64,000 nucleotides of DNA from Kitasatospora xanthocidica. Lineage in GTDB: Bacteria; Actinomycetota; Actinomycetes; Streptomycetales; Streptomycetaceae. The position numbers and the translations under genes were made by a program. The stretch lies in assembly GCF_014656195.1 (NCBI RefSeq), contig NZ_BNBY01000013.1, forward strand, positions 1-64,000. Reading direction: 5' to 3'. The notes beneath the pieces are model-generated. The model worked only from the letters and a program-made list of their open reading frames with translations, was not told the DNA's origin and did no database searches. This document shows, piece by piece, positions 50,744 to 58,389 of the stretch. How positions within the stretch are numbered: position 1 is the first letter of the stretch; every line of letters starts with the position of its first letter.

Positions 50744-50781
50744 CGGAACGGCCGTTCTCGATATCGAGAACGGCCGTTCCG
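50744..50781. terminator. 38-bp perfect palindrome, bidirectional terminator
   Basis: Two 19-base arms (CGGAACGGCCGTTCTCGAT and its exact complement) meet with no spacer at 50762/50763. Each arm itself contains AACGGCCGTT. It lies between the convergent PPOX gene (stop 50715) and membrane gene (stop 50811) and is the strongest hairpin in the window. Confidence 0.8.
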
Positions 50782-50810
50782 CTTGGCCGGCGCAGACCGG
50801 CCGGAGGGTG

Positions 50811-51299
50811 CTACCGGGTGGGGCGCAGGGCCGCGGTGGCGGTGCGGCCGAGCCAGACGCCGAGCAGCGCCTGGACCAGGCCGATCAGCAGGGTGATCGC
50901 GATCACCAGGGAGGCCCAGGCCGGGAGGCCGGCCAGGGCGGCGACGGTGCGGGCGGTGCCGGCCACCGCCTCGCCGGTGGCGGCGCGCCACAGCAGCGGG
51001 ACGCCCCAGCCGGCGAGGGCGGCCGCGGTGCCGGTCAGCACGGCGGTGCGGGCGCGCAGGCCGCGCGCCGCGGTGACCGCGCCGATCAGCAGGCCGCACG
51101 GGAAGGGCAGGTACCAGAGGCCCAGCAGCGAGCCGGCCGCCACCAGGGCGACGGTGACGCCGCCCAGGGCGGCCAGCAGGGGGAGCGCGGCCGGTGCGGG
51201 GGCCGGGGCCGCCGACTCCTGCCGCTCCTGCGACTCCTGCTGCTCCTGCGGCTCATGCTGCGAGGCGGGTTGGTTCCGAAGGTCCGTCACGGTGCTCAC
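50811..51299 (-). CDS. Small membrane protein coupled to the acylase
   Basis: 162 aa, GTG start overlapping the acylase stop (GTGA). A cytoplasmic Gln/Glu-rich N-terminus (EPQEQQESQERQES) is followed by four membrane segments (LAALGGVTVALVAAGSLLGL; LPFPCGLLIGAVTAARGL; TAVLTGTAAALAGWGVPLLW; ASLVIAITLLIGLVQALLGV). No family function known. Tight coupling suggests it works with or anchors the exported acylase. Confidence 0.75.
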   Translation of the reverse strand: MSTVTDLRNQPASQHEPQEQQESQERQESAAPAPAPAALPLLAALGGVTVALVAAGSLLGLWYLPFPCGLLIGAVTAARGLRARTAVLTGTAAALAGWGVPLLWRAATGEAVAGTARTVAALAGLPAWASLVIAITLLIGLVQALLGVWLGRTATAALRPTR

Positions 51300-53869
51300 G
51301 CTCCCGGTCGCAGGGTCCACACCTTGGTGGAGGCGGGTTGGTCCGCGGCCATCAGCAGCGGCAGGTTGCGGCCCTCCCACCAGTACGGGATGAAGGTCCG
51401 GTACCAGGGGGAGGCCGGGTTCTCGCTCTGGCCGCCGGGGTAGACGGCCTGCGCGGTGGCGGTGCGCGGGGCCTTCCAATCGACGACCATCCGCCAGCTC
51501 GGGCCGAAGGTGGAGTTCATGCCGCCGTCGGCGGCGTTGACGGTCCAGCGGGAGCCCTCGGCGGGCTTCGGGCCGTAGCCGAGCGCGTCGGCCTCGGTCA
51601 GGGACGGGATCTGCCGGGTGTGGACGCGGTCCCAGGTCCAGGTGGCGGGGTCGTTCCCGAGGTCCTGGGTGAGTTCGCCGACGGCCTGGGCGAAGGCGGT
51701 GCGCATGGCGTCGGTCGCGGTCCGGGGCGGGCCGCCGGGGGAGGTGAACGCCGGGTTGGCCGGGTCGCGCAGGGTCCAGGCCTCCAGGTTCTCGTCGAGG
51801 CTGGGCAGCGCGCTGGAGACCTTGAGGAAGCGGCGGTCGCGTTCGACCGGCACCTTGGCCTGGTCCCACCAGGGCTGGAAGGTGGTCTCCAGGTAGTCGT
51901 TCCAGAAGGTCCACCAGATCGGCCCGCCGGCCACGCCGGGACGCATGGTGTGGTCCCAGCGGTTGAGGACGTCGAGCGCGGCCTGCTGGCGGGCGTCCAG
52001 CTTCGTGCCGGCCAGGGCCTCCTTGAGGTGCGGCAGGATGACGGTGGCCAGGTAGTCGGTGGTGTCGTTCTGCAGCGTGGTGAAGTCGGCGGCGGTCATC
52101 GCCGGGTGGTTCTCCAGGAACTGGTAGATCCGGTTGGCCCGGTAGCCGTTGTCGAAGGCGTTGAGGCTGGTGCCGATGTAGTACGGGTAGTCGGGCGAGA
52201 CCGGGCGCTGGTTGGCCGTCGCGACCACATGGTTCGGCGGGTTGTAGGACTGCGGGGTGGCGTCGAAGGGGATGGCGCCGACCACGTCGTACTCGCCGGT
52301 GCCGGGCAGCGGGAACCACGGGTCGCCGCCCTTGGTGAGCGGGAAGTACCCGGCCGCGACCACGCCGATGTTGCCGCCGCCGTCGGCGTAGGCGAAGTTG
52401 AGCGTGGGGGCGTGCCAGTCGGCCAGCGCGGTGCGGAACTCCCGGTAGTCGCGGGCCTTGTTGACGGAGAGCAGCACCGCCAGGTCGGGGGAGGGGATGT
52501 TGCCCATCCAGTTGACCGAGGTGGTCTGCCCGGCCCGGGTCAGCACCGGCCCGTGCACGGTGAGCTCGACCGCGAGGTGCTCGGTGTCCCCGCCGCGGAC
52601 CGGGATGGCGTACTCCACCCGCTCCATCGGCCGCCAGGCGTCGTTCCAGTAGTACTGGCCGGGGTGGTCGGGGCTGGTCCGCTCGCTGTAGAAGACCGTC
52701 GACTGGTTCTGCGCGTCCGTCAGGGACCAGGAGATGTCGGCGTTGCGGCCGATCAGCACGCCGGGCAGGCCGGCCATGCTGGCGCCGGTGACCTCGGTCT
52801 CCGGCGAGGAGAGCGCGATCTGGTACCAGTACGAGGGCAGGGTCGTCGGCAGGTGCGGGTCGCCCGCGAGCATCGCGTTGCCGCCGGCGACGGCCGGGCC
52901 GTTCGCGGCCCAGGCGTTGCTGTCCGGGAAGGTGTGCATCTGGGTGGCCGGGAGCGCCCGGACGGTGTCCAGCACGGTCCGGGCCGCGACGGCCTCGCCG
53001 GCCGGGTCGGGCGTACCGGTGGGCGCGACGGGGGCGGGGCGCGGCTGCGACCGGTTGGCGGCGGTGTGGCCGTCCGGCCCGGCGGTGTTGACGTTGGCGG
53101 GCAGCGGCGCGATGCCGAGGTCGCGGTACGGGCCGGGGTCGTACGGCCGCTGCTCGTTGGGCGCGTGGACCGGGAACCAGTCCATGGTGCGCTGTTCGCC
53201 GAAGGAGTCCCGGAAGATCGCGTAGTCCAGCGGGGTGCTGGTGAAGTCCATGCTCTGGGTGAGCACCCCCTGGACGACCAGGCTGTCCACCGGGGTCCAG
53301 TCGGCCGGGTAGACGCCGGTCAGGGAGAAGATGGCCGGCCACTGCCCGGTGTGGCGCAGCTCGGAGATCCAGGTGTTGACGCCCCGGGAGTAGGCGGTGA
53401 GGGCGCGGCCCGCCGGGCTGTCGGGCGCGGTGGCGGCCCACTCGGCCTCGGCGGTGCGCAGCAGCCCCATCCGCAGCTCGAAGCGGTCGGATTCGAGGCT
53501 CGCCGGCCCGTTGAGCTCGGCCAGCCGGCCGCGGCCGGCGCGTCGTTCCAGGTCGAGCTGGGTGAGCCTGAACCGGGCGTGCAGATAGCCCTGGGCCTGG
53601 AACAGGTCGTCGTCGGACCCGGCCTTGACGGCGGGGACCCCGTTGTCGTCGAAGGCCACCGTCACCGGCGCGCTCAGGCCGGCCAGGGCGAGGGTCTCGG
53701 TGTGCGGGAGTTCGGCGCCGGCGGCGGAGTCCCACACCCCGGCCCCGGGGACGAGGGCGGTTCCGAGGGCGGGGACCGGCCCGATGCCCAGCGCGAGCAG
53801 CGCGAGGACCAGGCCGGAGACGATGGCTGCCACCGCCGCGTGGGTGGCTGTGCGTATTCGCCGCGGCAC
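51296..53869 (-). CDS. Penicillin acylase-family Ntn hydrolase (exported)
   Basis: 857 aa, GTG start with GGAG about six bases upstream. N-terminal signal/anchor helix (HAAVAAIVSGLVLALLALGI), alpha subunit (GVPAVKAGSDDDLFQAQGYL, HARFRLTQLDLERRAGRGRL), spacer region, then the beta-chain start with the Ser nucleophile in TFPDSNAWAANGP and oxyanion/binding motifs (GNAMLAGDPHLPTTLPSYWY, VTGASMAGLPGVLIGRNADI, SWSLTDAQNQSTVFY). Autoprocessed to two chains outside the membrane, it would cleave N-acyl amides. It closes the leftward gene series of the PKS-NRPS region after a 100-base gap, so it may deacylate the cluster product, as PvdQ does; that link is inference. Confidence 0.88.
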   Translation of the reverse strand: MPRRIRTATHAAVAAIVSGLVLALLALGIGPVPALGTALVPGAGVWDSAAGAELPHTETLALAGLSAPVTVAFDDNGVPAVKAGSDDDLFQAQGYLHARFRLTQLDLERRAGRGRLAELNGPASLESDRFELRMGLLRTAEAEWAATAPDSPAGRALTAYSRGVNTWISELRHTGQWPAIFSLTGVYPADWTPVDSLVVQGVLTQSMDFTSTPLDYAIFRDSFGEQRTMDWFPVHAPNEQRPYDPGPYRDLGIAPLPANVNTAGPDGHTAANRSQPRPAPVAPTGTPDPAGEAVAARTVLDTVRALPATQMHTFPDSNAWAANGPAVAGGNAMLAGDPHLPTTLPSYWYQIALSSPETEVTGASMAGLPGVLIGRNADISWSLTDAQNQSTVFYSERTSPDHPGQYYWNDAWRPMERVEYAIPVRGGDTEHLAVELTVHGPVLTRAGQTTSVNWMGNIPSPDLAVLLSVNKARDYREFRTALADWHAPTLNFAYADGGGNIGVVAAGYFPLTKGGDPWFPLPGTGEYDVVGAIPFDATPQSYNPPNHVVATANQRPVSPDYPYYIGTSLNAFDNGYRANRIYQFLENHPAMTAADFTTLQNDTTDYLATVILPHLKEALAGTKLDARQQAALDVLNRWDHTMRPGVAGGPIWWTFWNDYLETTFQPWWDQAKVPVERDRRFLKVSSALPSLDENLEAWTLRDPANPAFTSPGGPPRTATDAMRTAFAQAVGELTQDLGNDPATWTWDRVHTRQIPSLTEADALGYGPKPAEGSRWTVNAADGGMNSTFGPSWRMVVDWKAPRTATAQAVYPGGQSENPASPWYRTFIPYWWEGRNLPLLMAADQPASTKVWTLRPGA

Positions 53870-53900
53870 GTTGACTCCAGGGGTACGAGGGTTGGGCGGG

Positions 53901-53935
53901 GTGCGGGGTGCGGGGTGCGGGGTGCGGGGTGCGAG
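53901..53935. repeat. GTGCGGG heptanucleotide tandem repeat
   Basis: Five head-to-tail copies of GTGCGGG (the last one changed) in the 100-base gap between the acylase and ATP-grasp genes. G-rich on the + strand, so prone to slippage and possibly G-quadruplex formation. Confidence 0.8.
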
Positions 53936-53969
53936 GGAGGTGGGGGCGGGGGCCGGAGCGCCCGGGGTG

Positions 53970-55277
53970 TCAGGCCCAGAAGCCGGCCATCCGGCGGTGG
54001 ATGTCCGTCATGGTGGTGCGGAGTTCGGCGTGCCCGGCCGTGGAGCCGTAGACGGTGCCGATCAGCCACTCGGTGCCGGCCCGCCAGTCGGCCCGCCAGG
54101 ACGGGTCGATCCGGGCGTCCACCAGGTCCACCCCGGGGACGGCCAGGAGGTCGTCGAGCAGCTCGCCGTCGCCGGGGGCGAGCCCGTCGGCGGGCGGGGA
54201 GAGGAAGTACTGGAACGCCACGGCGGGGCAGTGCGCGCCGGGGCCGAGCACCGGCTCGGGCGGGTCGAACGCGCCGAGGACGGGCCGGAGGGCGGTCCGG
54301 AGGGCGAGGGCGAGCAGGTCCGTCCCGGCGGAGCGCTTGAGGACGTCCGAGACGTGCCCGCCGAGGCGGCCGTTGACCTCGATCAGCCGGGGGCCGTCAG
54401 GGGTGAACTTGATCTCGGTGTGGGTGACGCCCTCGCGGACGCCGAGGGCCCGCAGCGCGCTCTGCTCCAGGGCCACGACCTGCTCGGCCAGGCCGTCCGG
54501 GAGCAGGGCGGGGGTGAAGTAGCCGGTCTCCCGGAAGGGGTGGGCCAGCGGCAGCTTGCCGGTGACCGCGACGGTGTGGATCTCGCCGTCCCTGACCGCG
54601 GACTCGACCGAGACGTAGTCGCCCCAGAACTCCCCCACCACGGTGGGGTCGCCGACCAGGTACTCCTCCAGCACGAACACCGCGGGATCCGCCGCGCCCC
54701 GGGTGAACTCGGCGTAGCGGTCGGCCAGTTCACCGGCGCTGCGGACCAGGCAGGTGTCCACGCTGCCGGCCCCCGAGCGGGGCTTGAGGACGGCCGGCAG
54801 GCCGGTGGCGGCGAGCGCCGGGGCGAGGTCGGCGGCGGAGCGGACCGTCCGGCAGGCGGTGGACTGCACCCCGGCCGCCGCCAGTGCCTCGCGCTGGCGG
54901 AACTTGTCGACCAGTACCTCCACGGTGGCGCGGTCGTGGAACGGCACGCCGCACCGCTCGGCCACCGCCGCGGCCGTACGGAGCAGCCGGTCGCTGAAGG
55001 TGATCACCCCCGCGATGCCGAACTCGGCCGCGCGGTCGCACAGTTGCCGCTCGGTGAGGCCGGCCGTGTCCACCACGGTGGCCGACTTCGGCAGCCGGGC
55101 CAGGTCCTCGGCCGCCTTCGGGTCGCCGAGGTCGGCGAAGAACACCACCGTGCACAACCGCCGGGCGGCGGTGAGGATCCCGCGCGGGGTCGCCGAGCCC
55201 CGGCCGTAGACGACCAGGAGGACGGGCGGTGCCTCGGCGGCGGAGGCGGGGTGGTCCTGCGGATCGGAAGGGGCCAT
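53970..55277 (-). CDS. ATP-grasp ligase of the PKS-NRPS region
   Basis: 435 aa. Pre-ATP-grasp domain (VLLVVYGRGSATPRGILTAA), then the ATP-grasp core: FHDRATVEVLVDKFRQREAL, LPAVLKPRSGAGSVDTCLV, VFVLEEYLVGDPTVVGEFWG, and the metal-binding THTEIKFTPDGPRLIEVNGR-LGGH. It activates a carboxylate as acyl phosphate and couples it to an amine or similar nucleophile, as in BacD or carnosine-synthase-type amino acid ligases. Two bases after the ArgG-like gene, so part of the assembly-line operon. Substrate unknown. Confidence 0.85.
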   Translation of the reverse strand: MAPSDPQDHPASAAEAPPVLLVVYGRGSATPRGILTAARRLCTVVFFADLGDPKAAEDLARLPKSATVVDTAGLTERQLCDRAAEFGIAGVITFSDRLLRTAAAVAERCGVPFHDRATVEVLVDKFRQREALAAAGVQSTACRTVRSAADLAPALAATGLPAVLKPRSGAGSVDTCLVRSAGELADRYAEFTRGAADPAVFVLEEYLVGDPTVVGEFWGDYVSVESAVRDGEIHTVAVTGKLPLAHPFRETGYFTPALLPDGLAEQVVALEQSALRALGVREGVTHTEIKFTPDGPRLIEVNGRLGGHVSDVLKRSAGTDLLALALRTALRPVLGAFDPPEPVLGPGAHCPAVAFQYFLSPPADGLAPGDGELLDDLLAVPGVDLVDARIDPSWRADWRAGTEWLIGTVYGSTAGHAELRTTMTDIHRRMAGFWA

Positions 55278-55279
55278 GG

Positions 55280-56482
55280 TCAGCGCTCCTGCGGCCGGAT
55301 CGGGGTGAACGCCGCCCGCTCGGCGGCGACGGACCGGTGCTCCCAGGCCTCGCGGTCGCGCAGGTAGCGGGGCCGGTCGGCGACGATCGCCCGGGTCTGG
55401 GCGGAGCCGGCCGACAGCCGCCAGCGCACCGAACCGGTCACCCGCGCCGAGCAGACCTCGATGAACGCCTGGGCGGCCTCGCGCAGTTCACCGAACCAGC
55501 GGCCCTCCAGGGCCTCGCGCACCCACAGCTGCTCCTGGTGCATCTTCTCCCGCAGCAGTTCGGCCGAGAGGGTGGCCGTCTCCAGGTGGCGGCAGGAGCG
55601 CAGCAGCAGCCAGGCGGCGGGCATCTCGCGGATCTCCAGCACCTTCGGCCCGTGGCCCAGGTGTTCGAGCCCGCTGTAGCGGCCCAGTCCGTGGGCGCCG
55701 ACCAGGTGGTTCAGGGTGCCGATCAGCTCGGTGAGCGGCAGCGCCCGGCCGTCCACCGCGACCGGGCGGCCGGCCTCGAAGGCGACCTCGACGGCCTCCG
55801 GGGCCTCGGCGGGGCGCAGCGAGCTCCACCGGTAGAGCTCCTCGGGCACGGCGTGGTCCTCGGGGTCGTCGAGGATCCCCGACTCGAACTCCCGGCACCA
55901 CAGGTTGGAGTCGCCGCTGACCAGCCGTTCGCTCAGCTGCTCCAGCCCGGCCTCCTTGAGCTCGCGCATCTTCTGGTCCCGGTCCACCGGGTCCAGGTCG
56001 TACGGGCTGCCGTAGCGCCCGGCGAAGCCGAGCAGCTCCAGCGCGCCGTTGAGCCGGCGCAGGGTGTTCTGGGAGCGGTTGGCGGTGTGCAGGACCGTGG
56101 TGGCGCCGAGCTCGCGGGCGGTGCGGACGGCGACCTCGGCGATCAGCGGGCGGCTGAGCGTGGAGCTGACGGGGTGGGTGTCGAGGTAGACGGCGTGCGC
56201 GGCGATGGCCGGGCGGACGAAGTCCTCGGCGAACTCCCGTCTGGCGTCGACCAGGTGGAGCCGGATGCCGAGCCGGTCGGCGATCCGCTGCTTGTGCTCG
56301 CTGCTCTCGTCCTCGCCGAGGTCGACGCTGACCGCGTGGACCTCGCGGGCGCCGGAGCGGACGAGCCGGTGCAGCAGGTAGCTGCTGTCCAGCCCGCCGC
56401 TGAACAGGGTGACGATCGGGGCGGACGGGTCGCGGGCGATGGCGTCGAGCTCGCCGAAGGAACGCAGGACCTGGGCGGTCAT
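55280..56482 (-). CDS. Argininosuccinate synthase-like PP-loop enzyme
   Basis: 400 aa, ATG overlapping the NRPS stop (ATGA). PP-loop ATP pyrophosphatase motif IVTLFSGGLDSSYLLHRLV, then the ArgG-type body: SRPLIAEVAVRTARELGATT, SGDSNLWCREFESGILDDPE, ELIGTLNHLVGAHGLGRYSG, ATLSAELLREKMHQEQLWVR. The usual N-terminal AYSGGLDTS and GKGND segments are altered, so it is not the housekeeping ArgG. In a biosynthetic operon it probably adenylates a ureido or carboxyl group and adds an amine, making an amidine, guanidine or amide. The role in the cluster is inferred from position. Confidence 0.8.
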   Translation of the reverse strand: MTAQVLRSFGELDAIARDPSAPIVTLFSGGLDSSYLLHRLVRSGAREVHAVSVDLGEDESSEHKQRIADRLGIRLHLVDARREFAEDFVRPAIAAHAVYLDTHPVSSTLSRPLIAEVAVRTARELGATTVLHTANRSQNTLRRLNGALELLGFAGRYGSPYDLDPVDRDQKMRELKEAGLEQLSERLVSGDSNLWCREFESGILDDPEDHAVPEELYRWSSLRPAEAPEAVEVAFEAGRPVAVDGRALPLTELIGTLNHLVGAHGLGRYSGLEHLGHGPKVLEIREMPAAWLLLRSCRHLETATLSAELLREKMHQEQLWVREALEGRWFGELREAAQAFIEVCSARVTGSVRWRLSAGSAQTRAIVADRPRYLRDREAWEHRSVAAERAAFTPIRPQER

Positions 56483-58317
56483 CGCGCCGCCACCTCCACC
56501 CCGTGCCCGGCCAGGGCGGCGGTGAAGCCCGCCACCGTGGGCTCGTCGAAGGCGAGGTCCATCGGGACCTCGGCGCCGAGCAGCGCCTCCAGCTTCCGGA
56601 CGGCGCGCACCACCTTGAAGGAGTCGCCGCCGATGTCGAAGAAGTCGTCGTCGGGGTCGATCGCGGGCAGTCCGAGGACCTCGCACCACACCCCGGTGAC
56701 CACCTCGGCCAGGCTGTCGCCGCTGGTGCTCGCGGTGTCGCTGCTCGCGGCGGAGGTGCCGGCGGTGGGCAGCACCTCCCCGGCCCGCTCGGTCAGCAGG
56801 GCGCGGTCCAGCTTGCCGTTGGCGGTCAGCGGCATGGCCGCCAGGGTGGTGAAGGCCGCCGGGACCATGTACGAGGGCAGCGCGGCGCGCAGCGTCTCGC
56901 GCACGGCGGCGGTGACGGCGGCCGGCTCGGCGCCCTCGTCGAGCACCAGGAAGCCGACCAGCCGGGCGTCGCTGCCCCGGCCGTGGGCGACCGCGGCCGC
57001 CTGCCGGACCCCGGGGACGCGCAGGGCGGCCGACTCGATCTCGCCGAGTTCGATCCGGTAGCCGCGGATCTTCACCTGGAGGTCGACCCGGCCGAGGAAC
57101 TCCAGGCCGCCGACCGGGTGGGTGCGCACCAGGTCGCCCGAGCGGTAGAGCGGGCCGGAGCCGTCGCCGAGGTGGTCCGGGACGAAGCGTTCGGCGGTGA
57201 GCTCGGGGCGGTTGAGGTAGCCGAGGGCCAGGCCCGCGCCGCCGATGTAGAGCTCGCCGGGCTCGCCGTCCGGGACGGGCCTGCCGTCCTCGTCCAGGAT
57301 CCACAGCGTGGTGTCCTCGATCGCCGGGCCGATGTAGACGGTGTCGAGGTCCGGGTCGCGCGGGGGCACCCAGGCGGTGCAGTAGATGGTGCACTCGCTC
57401 GGCCCGTACAGGTTGGTGAGCGGCGCGGTGGACTGCGCGTGGAAGCGGCGGACCAGCTCGGGGGCGAGCGGCTCGCCGCCGGTGAGGACGCGCCGCAGGC
57501 CGTCGAAGCGCTCCTCGGGGCCGCGGGCCAGCAGGAACAGCTCCAGCAGCGAGACCACGCAGTAGAAGACGCTGATCCGCTCCGAGCGGATGGTCTCGGC
57601 GAGGTAGTCGGCGTCGCGCTGGCGGCCCGGGGTGGCGACGACCACGGTGGTGCCGGTGATCAGCGGCCAGTACACCTCGATCAGGAACATGTCGAAGCTG
57701 CAGGCGGTGTGGTGCAGCATCCGGTCGTCCGGGCCGAGCCCGTGGCCGCGCTGCAGGGCCCGCAGCCGGGTGGTCACCGCGCGGTGCGGGATCAGCGAGG
57801 CCTTGGGGCGGCCGGTGGAGCCGGAGGTGTAGATGACCACGGCGGGCTGCTCGGCGAGGTCGGCCGCGGGCTCGAAGGGGACGGCCGGTTCGGCGGCCGC
57901 GCACTCGGCGACGGTGACCACCTCGGTGGCGAGGTCCTCGGGGAAGCGGGCGCGCAGCTCGGGGGTGGTGATGAGCAGCCGGGGCTCGCAGTCGGCCAGC
58001 ATGTCGAGGGTGCGGGCCACCGGGTCGTTGACGTCGAAGGCGACCTGGGCGGCGCCGGCCAGGACGACGCCGGTCACGCCGATCACGAAGTCGGCCGAGC
58101 GCTCCAGGTAGACCGCGACCCGCTCGCCCGGGCGCACGCCCCGCTCCCGCAGCAGCGAGGCGACCCGTACGGTCCGGTCCCTGAGCTCGCCCGCGAGCAG
58201 CACCCGGTCGCCGTCGACCAGGGCGGGGTGCGCCGGGTCGGCGTCCCACCGGGACAGCAGCAGGGTGTCGAGGCGGCGTGCGCCGTCGTCGAGGAGGGTG
58301 GCCGTTGTGCTAGCCAT
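56479..58317 (-). CDS. Stand-alone NRPS module: adenylation - carrier (A-T)
   Basis: 612 aa. Adenylation domain: A3 VVIYTSGSTGRPKASLIPHR, A4 SFDMFLIEVYWPL, A5 NLYGPSECTIY, A7 YRSGDLVR, A8 VKIRGYRIELGEIE, A10 PLTANGKLDRALL. Carrier domain DPDDDFFDIGGDSFK with the phosphopantetheine Ser at about 566. A hand reading of the specificity pocket gives D-M-I-Y-L-G-L-I-Y-(K), Asp235 present so an alpha-amino acid is expected, but I cannot name it. No condensation domain: it may act in trans or load a substrate for the ATP-grasp/ArgG-like enzymes, which follow it directly. Confidence 0.9.
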   Translation of the reverse strand: MASTTATLLDDGARRLDTLLLSRWDADPAHPALVDGDRVLLAGELRDRTVRVASLLRERGVRPGERVAVYLERSADFVIGVTGVVLAGAAQVAFDVNDPVARTLDMLADCEPRLLITTPELRARFPEDLATEVVTVAECAAAEPAVPFEPAADLAEQPAVVIYTSGSTGRPKASLIPHRAVTTRLRALQRGHGLGPDDRMLHHTACSFDMFLIEVYWPLITGTTVVVATPGRQRDADYLAETIRSERISVFYCVVSLLELFLLARGPEERFDGLRRVLTGGEPLAPELVRRFHAQSTAPLTNLYGPSECTIYCTAWVPPRDPDLDTVYIGPAIEDTTLWILDEDGRPVPDGEPGELYIGGAGLALGYLNRPELTAERFVPDHLGDGSGPLYRSGDLVRTHPVGGLEFLGRVDLQVKIRGYRIELGEIESAALRVPGVRQAAAVAHGRGSDARLVGFLVLDEGAEPAAVTAAVRETLRAALPSYMVPAAFTTLAAMPLTANGKLDRALLTERAGEVLPTAGTSAASSDTASTSGDSLAEVVTGVWCEVLGLPAIDPDDDFFDIGGDSFKVVRAVRKLEALLGAEVPMDLAFDEPTVAGFTAALAGHGVEVAAR

Positions 58318-58389
58318 GGCGGTTCATGTCCAATCGGTGTGGTTGGTGCGGGGGCGTCCCGGCCGGGGCCGGCCGGGACGCCGGTCGGG

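Noticed and set aside
53901..53935. CRISPR-like or attachment-site repeat before the acylase
   Set aside because: It is a simple 7-bp head-to-tail repeat without spacers or element borders.
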